Positions 50,433 through 60,700 of a stretch of DNA of 64,000 bases are shown here, piece by piece; within the stretch, counting starts at the first letter, position 1; the number at the start of each line of letters is the position of its first letter. Source of the DNA: Methylomonas koyamae (GTDB lineage Bacteria; Pseudomonadota; Gammaproteobacteria; Methylococcales; Methylomonadaceae); the NCBI RefSeq assembly GCF_001644025.1, contig NZ_LUUK01000194.1:57079-121078 (forward strand). Direction: 5' to 3'. Below the pieces are notes generated by a model. That model was not told the origin of the DNA and ran no database searches. It saw nothing but the letters and a program-made list of their open reading frames with translations. The position numbers and the translations under genes were made by a program.

Positions 50433-50986
50433 TGATAGCCTACTTCAACGCGACGATTTTGTTGCCATGCGGATTCGTCGTGACCGGAAACCGCTGGTTT
50501 CTCTTCGCCGTAGCTGACGACTTCCAACTGGCCGGAACCGACCCCTTGGCTACGCATCATCCGTTCGACCGATTTGGCGCGTTGTTCGCCCAATGCAATG
50601 TTGTATTCGCTGGAACCGCGTTCGTCGGCATGACCGGCCAAAATTACGTGCTGGTTCGGGTGGGAGGCCAGATAACGAGCGTGAGCGGCGACCACCGGCA
50701 CATAGTCTTGTTTGACTTGCGCGCTATCCAGTTCGAAATAGATCACTTGCTTGGACAACGGGTTGTTCGGATCGCTGAACTCCGGACCCAGATTCGAACC
50801 GGAGTTGAAGCCGTTACCGGAGCCGAATTGGCTGCCGGACATGGAGCCGTCGTTATAGCCGCTGGTCGACGCGTCGCTACCTTGAGTCGCGTCGCCCAAA
50901 CCGTTCTCGCTTTCGTCGGTCGAGCTACAGCCGCTTGCCAAGACGGCGATCATCGCCAAAGCCAGAGTTTTTTTGCTAAGTGTCAT
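50429..50986 (-). CDS. pal: peptidoglycan-associated lipoprotein Pal
   Basis: A 185-residue outer-membrane lipoprotein. A lipobox LASGC gives an acylated Cys near residue 20, followed by a Gly/Ser/Asn-rich linker that is longer than usual (about 21-75) and an OmpA-like peptidoglycan-binding domain with FELDSAQVKQDY, ILAGHADERGSSEYNIALGE and QNRRVEVGY. ATG 50986 is preceded by GGAGAA at eight bases; an in-frame codon at 51010 lies before that element. Works with TolB and TolA to tether the outer membrane. Confidence 0.97.
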   Translation of the reverse strand: MTLSKKTLALAMIAVLASGCSSTDESENGLGDATQGSDASTSGYNDGSMSGSQFGSGNGFNSGSNLGPEFSDPNNPLSKQVIYFELDSAQVKQDYVPVVAAHARYLASHPNQHVILAGHADERGSSEYNIALGEQRAKSVERMMRSQGVGSGQLEVVSYGEEKPAVSGHDESAWQQNRRVEVGYQ

Positions 50987-51049
50987 GCTGTTCTCCAAAT
51001 AAAAAATCAAAGTCGATTAGTGATAGTTTGCAGGCTATCGCTCGGGCGA

Positions 51050-52333
51050 TCAAGGTGCCCAGGCCGGCTCGCGAACCCCGCCGTTCTCGAAGGCCAATTT
51101 CTGCTGCATCGCGCCATCGGTGGATACGACGGACAGCGCCGACTTGCCGCCGCGCGTCGCCGCGAACAAGACCATGCTGCCGTTGGGCGCGAAGCTCGGC
51201 GACTCGTCCAATCGGCCTTCGGTCAGCACGTTGACGGTCCGAGAGGCCATATCCATCACCGCGATCCGGTAATCGCCGCCGCTACCGGTCACCATCGCCA
51301 AACTGCGACCATCGGCCGAGAAGCGGCCGCGAGCGTTGTAATCACCCTGGAAGGTCAGGCGACTGGCTTTACCGCCGGACGCCGGCATGATGTAAAGCTG
51401 CGGTTTACCGCCTTGGTCGGACGTGAACACGATCGAACTACCATCCGGCGACCAAGTCGGTTCGGTATCGATCGACAATCCCGAGGTCATCCGGGTCAAA
51501 CTCCGGCCGGACAGATTCAGCACGTAGATGTCGGGACTACCGTCCTTGGACAGCGTAATCGCCAAGCGGCTGCCGTCGGGCGAAAACGCCGGCGCGCCGT
51601 TGATACCCGGATAGGACGACACGCTCTCGCGCTGACCGGTAGCCAAAGTTTGTATAAAAATTTCCGAGCGCTTGGTGTGGAACGATACGTAAGCGATCTT
51701 GCTGCCGTCCGGCGACCAGGCCGGCGCCATGATCGGCTCCGGCGACTCGGCGATCGTGCGCGGATTGTAGCCGTCGGCGTCGGCCACTTGCAGCATGTAT
51801 TGCTTGCCGTTGCCGCGCGCCACGCTGGTCACGTACGCGATTCGAGTATTGAACGCGCCCTTGCGCCCGGTCAACTTCTCGTAGATCAAGTCGCTGATAT
51901 GGTGGGCGGCGCGGCGCAATTCGTTGGCGCCGGCGGTCAGCCGGTAACCCATCAACAATTGGCCGTTATGGACATTGAACAAATGGAACTGAATGTTGAA
52001 GCTGCCGCCGTTGCCGACGACCTGACCGATGACGACGTAGTCCTGGCCTAATACCTGCCAATCCTTGAAATTGACGCGTTCTGGCTCGGTCGGCTTGGTC
52101 AACATATCGTCTTCGGACAGGGTTTTGAAAAAACCGCTGCCGCCCAAGTCGGCGCTAACCACATCCGACAATTTGACATTGCCGACGGCGCCCTGCTGAC
52201 CGAACGGGACGATGGCGATGGGCACCGCAGTTTGCGAGCCCTTGGTGATTTCTATTGTCAAACCGGCGGCCTGAGCGACGGAAAGTATCGAAGCCAACAG
52301 GCCGACGACTAATATTCGGGGGATTAACATCAT
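51050..52333 (-). CDS. tolB: Tol-Pal periplasmic protein TolB
   Basis: A 427-residue periplasmic beta-propeller protein. After the signal peptide (cleavage near VAQAAGL) comes the TolB N-domain ([35 protein letters not shown]) and then propeller blades with repeated [16 protein letters not shown] motifs. It interacts with Pal and the N-terminus competes for TolA. It follows tolA by 21 bases and precedes pal by 63. Confidence 0.96.
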   Translation of the reverse strand: MMLIPRILVVGLLASILSVAQAAGLTIEITKGSQTAVPIAIVPFGQQGAVGNVKLSDVVSADLGGSGFFKTLSEDDMLTKPTEPERVNFKDWQVLGQDYVVIGQVVGNGGSFNIQFHLFNVHNGQLLMGYRLTAGANELRRAAHHISDLIYEKLTGRKGAFNTRIAYVTSVARGNGKQYMLQVADADGYNPRTIAESPEPIMAPAWSPDGSKIAYVSFHTKRSEIFIQTLATGQRESVSSYPGINGAPAFSPDGSRLAITLSKDGSPDIYVLNLSGRSLTRMTSGLSIDTEPTWSPDGSSIVFTSDQGGKPQLYIMPASGGKASRLTFQGDYNARGRFSADGRSLAMVTGSGGDYRIAVMDMASRTVNVLTEGRLDESPSFAPNGSMVLFAATRGGKSALSVVSTDGAMQQKLAFENGGVREPAWAP

Positions 52334-52354
52334 TTTCTAGGGTTCCGTTACGGG

Positions 52355-53869
52355 TTATTCCGGCTTAAACACAAAGGTAAATACTCTAAATTCCTGATTG
52401 AACAGATTCCTGTCCTGCGGGACCGGCAATGGCGACGCTTTTCTAACGGCGTTTTCGGCCGAACGATCGAAAATCGGATCGCCGCTGCTGCTAACGACCA
52501 CCGCATCCATGACATCGCCGCTAGCCAGCAATTTTACCTGAATTGTACATTTCAAGCCCTGCGTCGCGCTGATCGGCCGAGTCCAAGCGCCCTCAACCTT
52601 ACGGGCGATCGCATCCTTGGCGGCCAAGCTCGCTTGTTTGTCAGACTCGGCTTTCGCGGCCGCCGCGGCAGCGGCTTCCGCCGCCTTGCGTTCCTGTTCG
52701 GCTTTTTCGGCGGCGGCAATCGCGGCTTGGCGCTCTTGTTCGGCCTTGGCCTTGGCTGCAGCCTCGGCGGCCAAGCGCTCTTTTTCAGCCTTTTCCGCTT
52801 TTTCGGCCGCCAACTTGGCCTGACGGTCTTTTTCGGCTTTGGCTTTAGCCTCGGCTTCCGCCGCCAAGCGCTCCTTCTCGGCTTTTTCGGCGGCGAGCTT
52901 TGCTTGGCGGTCTTTTTCGGCTTTCTCGGCAACCAGTTGTTTTTCCCTTTCAACTTTGGCCCGCGCTTCGGCTTCGGCGGCTTGCTTGGCTTTTTCCGCG
53001 TTCAGCGCGGCCTGCCGGTCTTTCTCAACCTTGGCCCTTTCCGCCGCCAGTTGTTGCTCTCGTTCGGCCTTGGCTTTGGATTCCGCCTGTTTTAACTGTT
53101 CCTGCCGCTTCGCTTCCTCGGCTTTTTGTTCCTGTAGCTTTTTTTGCTGCTCCAGTACTTTTTGCTCCTGCAGCTTCTTCTCTTGCTCCAGTTTCTTGCT
53201 TTCGGCTTCTTGTTGTTGCTTGAGCTTGGCCTCTTCCGCCAGTTTTTGTTCCTTGAGCTTGGCTTCGCGCTCCGCTTCCTGCTGCTTCTGCTTTTCCAGC
53301 TGTTTGAGTTTTTCGACTTCCCGTTGCTTTTCCAGCGCCGCTTGCTTTTCCAAGGTCGCTTGCTTTTCCGCGATTTCCCTTTGCTTCTCCAGTTCGGCCT
53401 GTTTCTGCTTCTCGGTGGCTTCCTTGGCTTTTTTCTCTTCCAGAGTTCGCCGTTCCTTGGCCTCCTCTAGCTTTTTTTCCTCTTCCTTGCGCTTGACTGC
53501 CAGTTGTTCCTGCCGCTTTTGCTCTTCCAAAGCCTCTTGCTTGCGGCGCTCCGCCGCTTCTTGAATTTTCTGTTCTTCCAGCACTCGCTGTTTTTTGGCT
53601 TGCTGCAAGGCCTGTTCTTCGGCTTTCCGGGCATTTTCCAGTTGTTGTTGGTGCTCGACCTCGGCTTGATGCTTATTGGCTTCGTTTTGTTTCAAGCGCT
53701 CGGCTTCGGCATCGATTTCGGCGCCGTCGAGGATCGTGGCTTCGATAACTTCAGCCGGCGGCGCGGTCTGAGCGGTATCGCTGTCGGTCAGGAAGCTGAT
53801 ACTGAACAGCAACACGATCAATATATGTAAAGCGACCGCCAGGACAAACGAGGGTTTGAAATTTCTCAT
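52355..53869 (-). CDS. tolA: TolA energy-transducing protein
   Basis: A 504-residue inner-membrane protein: one N-terminal helix (ALHILIVLLFSISFL, about residues 13-29), a very long Lys/Glu/Ala/Gln-rich helical domain (about 50-405) that spans the periplasm, and a C-terminal domain (about 415-504) with WTRPISATQGLKCTIQVKLL and the VSSSGDPIFDRSAENAVRKA block. The helical domain is longer than in E. coli (421 residues total). With TolQ and TolR it converts proton motive force into pulling on TolB-Pal. Low-complexity repeats make this gene rich in antisense open frames. Confidence 0.96.
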   Translation of the reverse strand: MRNFKPSFVLAVALHILIVLLFSISFLTDSDTAQTAPPAEVIEATILDGAEIDAEAERLKQNEANKHQAEVEHQQQLENARKAEEQALQQAKKQRVLEEQKIQEAAERRKQEALEEQKRQEQLAVKRKEEEKKLEEAKERRTLEEKKAKEATEKQKQAELEKQREIAEKQATLEKQAALEKQREVEKLKQLEKQKQQEAEREAKLKEQKLAEEAKLKQQQEAESKKLEQEKKLQEQKVLEQQKKLQEQKAEEAKRQEQLKQAESKAKAEREQQLAAERAKVEKDRQAALNAEKAKQAAEAEARAKVEREKQLVAEKAEKDRQAKLAAEKAEKERLAAEAEAKAKAEKDRQAKLAAEKAEKAEKERLAAEAAAKAKAEQERQAAIAAAEKAEQERKAAEAAAAAAAKAESDKQASLAAKDAIARKVEGAWTRPISATQGLKCTIQVKLLASGDVMDAVVVSSSGDPIFDRSAENAVRKASPLPVPQDRNLFNQEFRVFTFVFKPE

Positions 53870-53878
53870 GCGCTATCG

Positions 53879-54337
53879 TTATTTACTCTCGGGCGGGGGC
53901 GAGGTCATCAAACCAACCTTGGGGGCGCCGGTTTTTTTCAATTCCACCATCACTTTAACGATACTGCCGTAATCCACTTCGTGGTCGCCGCGCACGTAAA
54001 GCTGGGCTTTTGGATTATTTTTGAACACGGCGGCAACCCGAGTCTTGACGGTATCGACATCGACCGGCGTATCGGCCTCTTCGTCGCCATTGCCGATATC
54101 GACGTAAAGACTGCCATCCTTCTTGATCGAAACGATAACCGGGACTTGATCCTGTAGATCGACCGACTCGGCTTCCGCTTGTGGCAGTTCGACATCGACG
54201 CCGGTCTGGACCAGCGGCGCTGTGATCATGAAGATCATCAACAAAACGAAGGTGACGTCGATATAAGGTACGACGTTGATTTCGGCCATGACGCCGCGTT
54301 TTTTTCGCGATCTCCGATTGCTGCCACCGACATTCAT
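53879..54337 (-). CDS. tolR: TolR, ExbD-family membrane protein
   Basis: A 152-residue protein with one N-terminal membrane helix carrying the proton-channel Asp in AEINVVPYIDVTFVLLMIFM (near residue 25), followed by a periplasmic ExbD-type domain (ELPQAEAESVDLQDQVPVIV). Its ATG overlaps the tolQ stop by four bases. Component of the TolQ-TolR motor. Confidence 0.96.
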   Translation of the reverse strand: MNVGGSNRRSRKKRGVMAEINVVPYIDVTFVLLMIFMITAPLVQTGVDVELPQAEAESVDLQDQVPVIVSIKKDGSLYVDIGNGDEEADTPVDVDTVKTRVAAVFKNNPKAQLYVRGDHEVDYGSIVKVMVELKKTGAPKVGLMTSPPPESK

Positions 54338-55011
54338 TTGCTGTGCGCCTGTCTTTGCAAAAGGACCACGAATTCGTCAACGAACAATTCGTAACGGCCC
54401 GCCAAGCGATCCAAACGAGTGGAAAAACGGTTGTAGGCGATTACCGCCGGAATCGCCGCGAACAAGCCGATTGCCGTGGCAATCAAAGCCTCGGAAATCC
54501 CCGGCGCGACATTCGACAACGTGGCATTTTTGATCTCGCCCAGCGCCCGAAACGAGTTCATGATGCCCCAAACCGTGCCGAACAGTCCGATATACGGACT
54601 AGTCGAACCGACGGTAGCCAGAAACGGCAAGGTCTCATCCAACCGGTCCAGTTCGCGCGAAAGTTCGATGCGCATCGCCCGTTGCGCGCTTTCCACTTGT
54701 ACCGACGGCTCGACATCGCCTTTCTGGCGCATCCGCGCGAATTCGCGATAGCCCGCCAAAAAGATTTTTTCGATACCTTCCGGCTCGAAACGGTCGCTGG
54801 ACATTTTTTTATACAGTTCGGCCAGACCGACTCCGGACCAGAATTCGTCCTCGAAATCATCGGTAATCTCGATCGCCTGCTTCAACTCCTTGCGTTTGGA
54901 GAAGATAAAAGTCCATGAAGCAACCGACGCCGACAGCAAAATGAACATGACGAACTGAACGACAAAACTGGCTTCTTTAACCAGCGTCAGGATGGATAAA
55001 TCGGTATTCAT
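54334..55011 (-). CDS. tolQ: TolQ, ExbB-family membrane protein
   Basis: A 225-residue protein with three membrane helices in the MotA/TolQ/ExbB fold. Signature segments: LVKEASFVVQFVMFILLSAS near residue 10, LATVGSTSPYIGLFGTVWGI near 130 and ISEALIATAIGLFAAIPAVI near 165. Forms the stator channel with TolR. The start shares one base with the ybgC stop. Confidence 0.96.
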   Translation of the reverse strand: MNTDLSILTLVKEASFVVQFVMFILLSASVASWTFIFSKRKELKQAIEITDDFEDEFWSGVGLAELYKKMSSDRFEPEGIEKIFLAGYREFARMRQKGDVEPSVQVESAQRAMRIELSRELDRLDETLPFLATVGSTSPYIGLFGTVWGIMNSFRALGEIKNATLSNVAPGISEALIATAIGLFAAIPAVIAYNRFSTRLDRLAGRYELFVDEFVVLLQRQAHSK

Positions 55012-55418
55012 CAGTTTAGGGTTTCCAAAATGGCAAGGGGAATCGGTTTAGGTTTCATCGTTTGCGCGTCGAGACAGGCAATGCGAATCTCGCCGCTGGC
55101 TAATTGGTCTTGGCCGCGCATCAGGGTTTGAGCAAAGGTCAGATTGGTTTTTTGATGCTCGACGACCGAGGCGGTGGCCTGCAGCAAATCGTTGAAGCGA
55201 GCCGGTTTCAGGTAATCGACCCTCACCGAACGGACCACGAAAATCAGATTTTGTTCGCGTAACAGTTGGTCTTGCTCGAAGCCGCGATCGCGCAACATTT
55301 CGGTGCGGGCGCGCTCGAAAAACTTCAGGTAATTGGCGTAAAACACGACGCCCCCGGCATCGGTATCCTCGTAGTAGACGCGGACCGGCCAACTGAATGC
55401 GCTATTTGACAAGGTCAT
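55011..55418 (-). CDS. ybgC: tol-pal system acyl-CoA thioesterase YbgC
   Basis: A 135-residue hot-dog fold thioesterase. The catalytic-region motif [20 protein letters not shown] with the conserved Asp is near residue 15, followed by [14 protein letters not shown]. Standard length and position before tolQ. It overlaps ruvB by four bases and tolQ by one. Acts on acyl-CoA or acyl-ACP, linked to phospholipid metabolism. Confidence 0.95.
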   Translation of the reverse strand: MTLSNSAFSWPVRVYYEDTDAGGVVFYANYLKFFERARTEMLRDRGFEQDQLLREQNLIFVVRSVRVDYLKPARFNDLLQATASVVEHQKTNLTFAQTLMRGQDQLASGEIRIACLDAQTMKPKPIPLAILETLN

Positions 55419-56452
55419 AAACTAAAGATGTCGTCGCTGCCCGGTTCTTGGTTGGGCGCCGGCAAACCGAAGTGACTGTAAGCTTTATGCGTGACTACCC
55501 GCCCTCGGGGCGTCCGCATGATAAATCCCTGCTGTAACAAATAAGGTTCCAATACATCTTCGACGGTGCCGCGCTCCTCGCTGATGGCCGCCGCCAAGGT
55601 ATCCAACCCGACCGGCCCGCCCTGAAAGTGTTCAATCATCGCTAAAAGCAATTTACGATCCAACATGTCGAAACCGTGTTGGTCGATTTTCAACATCGCC
55701 AAGGCCCGCTGGGCAATATCCCGATTGACGACCCCGTTTCCCATTACCTCGGCAAAATCGCGTACCCGTCTCAAGAGACGATTGGCGATTCTGGGCGTAC
55801 CGCGCGAGCGGCACGCGATCTCGTCGGCACCCCCGCTGTCCATGCCGATGCCCAGCATTGCCGCGGAACGCGTCACGATACTGGCCAGTTCCTCGATGCT
55901 GTAAAACTCCAGGCGTTGCACGATCCCGAAACGGTCTCTGAGCGGCGAAGTCAGCAATCCGGCCCGCGTTGTCGCGCCGATCAGCGTGAACGGCGGCAAG
56001 TCCAGCTTTATCGACCGGGCGGCCGGACCTTCGCCTATTATAATATCAATTTGGTAGTCTTCCATAGCCGGATACAGCACCTCTTCGACCGCCGGACTCA
56101 AGCGATGGATCTCGTCTATGAACAATACGTCGTGCGCTTGCAGATTGGTCAGCAAGGCCGCCAAATCGCCGGCTTTGTCGAGCACCGGCCCGGATGTCTG
56201 CCGAATGCTGACATTCATTTCGGCGGCGACGATATTCGCCAGCGTGGTTTTTCCCAAACCCGGCGGCCCGAAAATCAGTACATGATCCAAAGCCTCGGCA
56301 CGACTAACCGCCGCCTGGATGAAAATCTCCATTTGTTGGCGCAATTCGGTTTGCCCAACGTAATCCTTCAATCGGCGCGGTCGGATGGCCCGATCTTGAC
56401 GCTCTTCGTCGCCGCTGCCGCTGGCGCTGATCAGCCGGTCGCTCTCTATCAT
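55415..56452 (-). CDS. ruvB: Holliday junction branch-migration helicase RuvB
   Basis: A 345-residue AAA+ motor that drives branch migration with RuvA. Walker [13 protein letters not shown] near residue 62, Walker B FIDEIHRL near 112, sensor [15 protein letters not shown] near 165 and a C-terminal winged-helix ([20 protein letters not shown]). Opening segment [20 protein letters not shown] is the family N-terminus. Overlaps ruvA and ybgC by four bases each. Confidence 0.97.
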   Translation of the reverse strand: MIESDRLISASGSGDEERQDRAIRPRRLKDYVGQTELRQQMEIFIQAAVSRAEALDHVLIFGPPGLGKTTLANIVAAEMNVSIRQTSGPVLDKAGDLAALLTNLQAHDVLFIDEIHRLSPAVEEVLYPAMEDYQIDIIIGEGPAARSIKLDLPPFTLIGATTRAGLLTSPLRDRFGIVQRLEFYSIEELASIVTRSAAMLGIGMDSGGADEIACRSRGTPRIANRLLRRVRDFAEVMGNGVVNRDIAQRALAMLKIDQHGFDMLDRKLLLAMIEHFQGGPVGLDTLAAAISEERGTVEDVLEPYLLQQGFIMRTPRGRVVTHKAYSHFGLPAPNQEPGSDDIFSL

Positions 56453-57048
56453 TTAACGGCTCCGCGCAGGGCCTGGCGAATGATGTCCTCGCAGCTTTTA
56501 TCGTCTTCGGCCACCGCTCGGACCATTTTTTCGGCTTCCGACGACTTATAGCCGAGCGCGCAGAGAGCGCTGACGGCCTCTTGCCTAGCTCCGGCCGGCA
56601 TGCGTGCCGCCGCTTGCTGGGTCGTCCGCGACGCGGGCTCACCGATGTCCGGTAGCCGGCCGCGCATTTCGATAATCAGTCGCTCCGCCGTTTTCTGGCC
56701 GACGCCTGGCAAACGCACCAAACTCTTGGCGTCGTTATCGTCGACACAACGGTAGAACTCGTCGATGCTTTGGCCGGACAATATCGTCAATGCCAATTTA
56801 GGCCCTACGCCGTTGACTTTAATCAGGGTTTTGAACAGCAAACGCTCGTTTTCGGTCGCGAAGCCGAACAGAATATGCGCGTCCTCGCGCACCACTAGGT
56901 GGGTATGTAAACGCACCTCCTCGCCCAAAGCCGGCAAATCGTAAAACGTGGTCATCGGCGCCTCGACTTCGTAGCCGACGCCTTGCACGTCCAAAACCAA
57001 TTGCGGCGGCGCCTTGTGGATTAATTTACCGCGCAGAAATCCGATCAT
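56449..57048 (-). CDS. ruvA: Holliday junction DNA-binding protein RuvA
   Basis: A 199-residue protein with the three RuvA domains: N-terminal OB-fold ([20 protein letters not shown]), tandem helix-hairpin-helix region ([36 protein letters not shown]) and the C-terminal RuvB-contacting domain ([16 protein letters not shown]). ATG 57048 overlaps the ruvC stop by four bases. A longer in-frame extension upstream into ruvC is not credible. Confidence 0.97.
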   Translation of the reverse strand: MIGFLRGKLIHKAPPQLVLDVQGVGYEVEAPMTTFYDLPALGEEVRLHTHLVVREDAHILFGFATENERLLFKTLIKVNGVGPKLALTILSGQSIDEFYRCVDDNDAKSLVRLPGVGQKTAERLIIEMRGRLPDIGEPASRTTQQAAARMPAGARQEAVSALCALGYKSSEAEKMVRAVAEDDKSCEDIIRQALRGAVK

Positions 57049-57542
57049 GCGCCGGCCCTCGCCAAACGCAAGGCGGTTTCTCGATAATGGCTGTGGCACA
57101 ACGCTATCGCCAACGCGTCGCTGGCGTCGATTTGCATCTCGCCTTGGATTCCCAGCAGTATTTTGACCATGTGCTGAACCTGAGTCTTGTCGGCATTGCC
57201 CTTGCCGACCAGAGCTTGTTTGACTTGGCGGGCGGCGTATTCGTGTACCGGCAAATCCAAGTTCATCGCCGCGCAAATTGCCGCTCCGCGCGCTTGCCCT
57301 AGCTTCAAGGCCGAATCGGCGTTCTTATGCATGAAAACTTGTTCGATGCCCATCTGCTGTGGCTGATAAAGCGCGACGATTTCACTGACTCCGTCGAAAA
57401 TCTGCTTCAACCGGCTCGGAAAGTCGTTGGGAAGCACGCGGATGCAGCCACTGGCAATATAGCGAACACCGCGCGGTGTGGTCTCTATCACACCGTAACC
57501 GGTGATCCGGGAGCCGGGATCTATGCCGAGTATCCTGATCAA
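57045..57542 (-). CDS. ruvC: Holliday junction resolvase RuvC
   Basis: A 165-residue endonuclease that resolves Holliday junctions. The RNase H-like fold shows [17 protein letters not shown] (first catalytic Asp), [20 protein letters not shown] (Glu) and [12 protein letters not shown] (late acidic pair). The apparent start is TTG at 57542, since the catalytic ILGIDPG begins at residue 4 and no ATG lies upstream in frame; no strong ribosome-binding site is seen. It lies 30 bases after yebC. Confidence 0.95.
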   Translation of the reverse strand: MIRILGIDPGSRITGYGVIETTPRGVRYIASGCIRVLPNDFPSRLKQIFDGVSEIVALYQPQQMGIEQVFMHKNADSALKLGQARGAAICAAMNLDLPVHEYAARQVKQALVGKGNADKTQVQHMVKILLGIQGEMQIDASDALAIALCHSHYRETALRLARAGA

Positions 57543-57572
57543 TAGCGGGCCAGGGAACGGGTTAAAAAGAAC

Positions 57573-58328
57573 TTAATCATTGCCGAGCGACATCATGATG
57601 TCGTCGCTGATATCGGCATTGGTATAAACGTCTTGTACGTCGTCCAGATCTTCAAGACGATCGATTAATTTAAGCATTTTCTCGGCCGCTTCACTGTCCA
57701 GATCGGTTTTGACATCGGCGTGCATGGTCACTTCGGAATTTTCCGCCACCAAGCCCACCGCCGCCAACGCTTCCTTGACGTTCAAGTAATCGTCGGGCGC
57801 GGTAAAGACGTCTATCGAACCATCGTCGTTGGTTACAACGTCTTCCGCGCCGGCTTCCATCGCGGCTTCCATCACCGCATCCTCGTCGACCTCGCTCGAA
57901 AAACCGATGATCCCCACTTTGCGAAACATATAAGCCACGGAGCCGTCGGTACCCAGATTGCCGCCGTGTTTGGAGAAGGCATGCCGCACATCGGCGACGG
58001 TACGGTTGCGGTTGTCGGTCAGACAGTTAACCATTACCGCCGTGCCGCCCGGACCGTAGCCTTCGTAGCGCACTTCTTCGTAAACCACGCCATCCAAAGC
58101 ACCGGTGGCTTTTTTGATCGTATTGTCGATGGTGTCGCGCTTCATGTTGGCGCCCAAGGCCTTGTCGATCGCGGTACGCAAGCTAGGATTATTGGCCGGA
58201 TCGCCACCACCGGAGCTTTTGGCCGCGACGGTGATTTCCCGAATGAGCTTGGTAAAAATCTTACCGCGCTTGGCGTCTTGAGCGCCTTTGCGGTGTTTGA
58301 TGTTTGCCCACTTACTGTGCCCAGCCAT
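57573..58328 (-). CDS. yebC: YebC/PmpR-family translation or transcription factor
   Basis: A 251-residue protein starting [20 protein letters not shown], the invariant YebC N-terminus, with [20 protein letters not shown] in the middle and an acidic C-terminal third. YebC proteins have been described as DNA-binding regulators and, more recently, as factors relieving ribosome stalling at proline-rich sequences. AGAGGGA precedes ATG 58328. Commonly upstream of ruvC, as here. Confidence 0.96.
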   Translation of the reverse strand: MAGHSKWANIKHRKGAQDAKRGKIFTKLIREITVAAKSSGGGDPANNPSLRTAIDKALGANMKRDTIDNTIKKATGALDGVVYEEVRYEGYGPGGTAVMVNCLTDNRNRTVADVRHAFSKHGGNLGTDGSVAYMFRKVGIIGFSSEVDEDAVMEAAMEAGAEDVVTNDDGSIDVFTAPDDYLNVKEALAAVGLVAENSEVTMHADVKTDLDSEAAEKMLKLIDRLEDLDDVQDVYTNADISDDIMMSLGND

Positions 58329-58397
58329 GCTATCCCTCTGAAACCTATAAAAAACCGAGAATTCTACCACCCTAGCGCCCGCTAATCGACCCTAGCC

Positions 58398-59039
58398 TTA
58401 CAGCAAATAAGGCAAAACGGCCATCAGCGACGGTTCGATAACATAACAATCCGCCTCGGCCTCGACCATAGGGCGCCGCACGACCCCGCCGAAACCCACC
58501 ATGTAAGCGCCGGCCTGTTTTGCTTCCAGATCGGTTTTTCCGTCACCGACCATCGCCAGCGCGGCGTGGCGCATTCGTAGCCTGCGACAAATTCTGGCTT
58601 TCCCGCCGCTAACCGCCAGCGGCGAATGCACCGCAAATCCGAGATACTGACCGACAGCGTCGAATTCGACGTCAACCGCATGTACATTGGCCTCGGGTAT
58701 CCCCAAGTAGTCCGCCAACGGCAAAATCGCTTGGCGCAAACCGCCGCTGACGATATGTATTTCCTTGCCATGCGCCAACAGCGAATCCACGGTTTCCTTG
58801 ACGCCGTCGACGATTTCATCGAGATACAATTGTGCCAACCAAGCAATCGCCGCCCTGTCCGGCCGAATTAATTCCAAGCGCTTGGCATACACCTCTTCCA
58901 GGGGTAACTCGCCATTCATCGCCGCGTCGGTTAGCGCCGCCACTTGCTCGAACAAGCCGTTGCGCCTAGCCAACTCGTCGATTCCCTCTACTCTGCTCAA
59001 AGTACTATCGCAGTCGAAACAGATAACATCAAACTTCAT
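58398..59039 (-). CDS. serB: HAD-family phosphoserine phosphatase-like protein
   Basis: A 213-residue haloacid dehalogenase phosphatase. The nucleophile motif CFDCDSTLSRVEGIDELARR is near residue 8, HIVSGGLRQAILPLADYLGI gives motif II (Ser), and the acidic motif appears as AMVGDGKTDLEAK near 160, differing from the common GDGANDL. ATG 59039 overlaps the serA stop by four bases, so it should perform the last step of serine synthesis from phosphoserine. A longer start at 59081 lies inside serA and is unlikely. Confidence 0.88.
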   Translation of the reverse strand: MKFDVICFDCDSTLSRVEGIDELARRNGLFEQVAALTDAAMNGELPLEEVYAKRLELIRPDRAAIAWLAQLYLDEIVDGVKETVDSLLAHGKEIHIVSGGLRQAILPLADYLGIPEANVHAVDVEFDAVGQYLGFAVHSPLAVSGGKARICRRLRMRHAALAMVGDGKTDLEAKQAGAYMVGFGGVVRRPMVEAEADCYVIEPSLMAVLPYLL

Positions 59040-60619
59040 AACACGATTTGCCTTGCCGTTTGTACCGCGGGCACGTCGCAAACGGCCTGCAGCAATTGTG
59101 GATTTAACGGATTGGATACGCTGATCGCCATCATCGCCGATTGCTGGCGATCGGCATTGCTGACCTGCATCCGAGTGATATTGATGCCGGCCCCGCCCAA
59201 TATCGAGCTAATAGCGGCAATCACCCCCGGCCGGTCGTGATGACGAGTAATCAGCAGCACGCCTTCCGGGACCACTTCAATTTCGAAATGATTCATACTG
59301 ACCAACCGCGGATGCTGATCTCCAAGCAATGTTCCCGCCAAAATCACTGAATGATCACCGCAATGACCGGTAATCCGAATCAACGATTGGTATCCTTCCG
59401 ATAATTCACTTTGAGACTCGAGCAAAACAATGCCTTGCCGCTTGGCGATCCGTTCGACATTGACCCGGTTCACCGGTGACGACAATTGCCCGGCCAACAA
59501 GCCGATCAGTGCTTCGGCGGAAATCGGCCGAACCTTGGCATACGCGGCCTTACCAAACAACGCCACTTCCAAGCGTTCAATCGGCTGATCGAGCAACTCG
59601 GCCAGCACCTTCCCGAGTATATTAGCCAAGCGCATAAAGGGTTGAGCCAAATTCAACTCCTCACTGGACACTCTGTCCAAATTCAGCGCATTGATGGCTT
59701 CGCCGGTTTGTAAATATTGGGTCACTTGCCTAGCGATTTCAACACTGACCGCTGTTTGCGCTTCCTTGGTCGAGGCCCCGAGATGCGGGGTAAAAACGAC
59801 GTTATCCAATTCAAACAAAGGATGTTGTTGCGGCGGTTCTTGCTCGAAAACATCCAACGCCGCGCCCGCCAATCTTCCGGAATGCAACGCTTGAAACAGC
59901 GCCTGTTCATCGACTAGCCCGCCCCGCGCGCAATTGATCAAACGCGCACTTTTTTTCATCGCCGCAAATTGATCGGGCCCGAGCACATGGCGCGTTTTTT
60001 CTAGCAAGGGACAATGCAGGGTCAAGTAGTCGGCTTGCCGAACCAAACTATCGAAATCCATCATCTCGACGCCGTACTTGCTGAAAATTTCAGGCGCCAC
60101 GAACGGATCGTGGGCAATGACCCGCATCCCCAATCCATGCCCGCGTAGTGCGACTATGCGTCCTATCGTGCCAAAACCGAGAATGGCAAGCGTCTTATGA
60201 GCGATCTCGCTTCCCATCAACTTAGACCTTTCCCATTTCCCGGCACGCACCGATTGATTGGCGGCCGGCAAATTCCGACTGAGCGAAAGCATGTGCGCAA
60301 TGGCGAGCTCCGCGGTTGTCGTGGCGTTGGCATCGGGGGTATTCATAACGATAATGCCGCGCTCGGTCGCGGCATTGAGGTCAACGTTATCGACGCCGAT
60401 ACCGGCGCGACCGATAATTTTTAAATTTTTCGCGGCGGCAAGTACTTTAGCGCTGACCTGGGTCTCGCTACGAATCAGTAGCGCATCGTAATCCGCAATC
60501 AATTCACAAAGCTCGTCCTCGGTCAATCCGGTTTGAATTCGAAGCTGCAAACCCGGTTGAGCCGTCAGAAAGTTAATACCTTCTTCGGCCAATCTGTCCG
60601 AAACCAAGACTTTTTTCAT
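59036..60619 (-). CDS. serA: D-3-phosphoglycerate dehydrogenase
   Basis: A 527-residue long-form enzyme oxidising 3-phosphoglycerate to 3-phosphohydroxypyruvate. The substrate/NAD domains show IGRAGIGVDNVDLNAATERG, LAILGFGTIGRIVALRGHGL and INCARGGLVDEQAL, with catalytic His in FTPHLGASTKEAQ. After residue 315 come the intervening (ASB) domain and a C-terminal ACT domain (LLITRHHDRPGVIAAISSIL) used for serine feedback. GGGAA precedes ATG 60619; an in-frame codon at 60652 is less likely. In serine-pathway and RuMP organisms it feeds serine synthesis. Confidence 0.96.
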   Translation of the reverse strand: MKKVLVSDRLAEEGINFLTAQPGLQLRIQTGLTEDELCELIADYDALLIRSETQVSAKVLAAAKNLKIIGRAGIGVDNVDLNAATERGIIVMNTPDANATTTAELAIAHMLSLSRNLPAANQSVRAGKWERSKLMGSEIAHKTLAILGFGTIGRIVALRGHGLGMRVIAHDPFVAPEIFSKYGVEMMDFDSLVRQADYLTLHCPLLEKTRHVLGPDQFAAMKKSARLINCARGGLVDEQALFQALHSGRLAGAALDVFEQEPPQQHPLFELDNVVFTPHLGASTKEAQTAVSVEIARQVTQYLQTGEAINALNLDRVSSEELNLAQPFMRLANILGKVLAELLDQPIERLEVALFGKAAYAKVRPISAEALIGLLAGQLSSPVNRVNVERIAKRQGIVLLESQSELSEGYQSLIRITGHCGDHSVILAGTLLGDQHPRLVSMNHFEIEVVPEGVLLITRHHDRPGVIAAISSILGGAGINITRMQVSNADRQQSAMMAISVSNPLNPQLLQAVCDVPAVQTARQIVL

Positions 60620-60666
60620 CGTTCCCACCGCAATGCCAAGCATAACGGGCATTCTAGCAGCTTTGC

Positions 60667-60672
60667 TATAAT
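60667..60672 (+). promoter_or_regulatory. candidate -10 element for thioredoxin-like gene
   Basis: TATAAT lies 28 bases before the ATG at 60701 in the 81-base region divergent from serA. No clear -35 is seen. Confidence 0.35.
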
Positions 60673-60700
60673 CGCCGGACCGCCCCGATTGAAAAAACCC

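Noticed and set aside
52617..53564. Long plus-strand open frames of Phe-, Leu- and Ser-rich composition
   Set aside because: Antisense to the Lys/Glu/Ala-rich repeat domain of tolA; composition is a by-product of that repeat.
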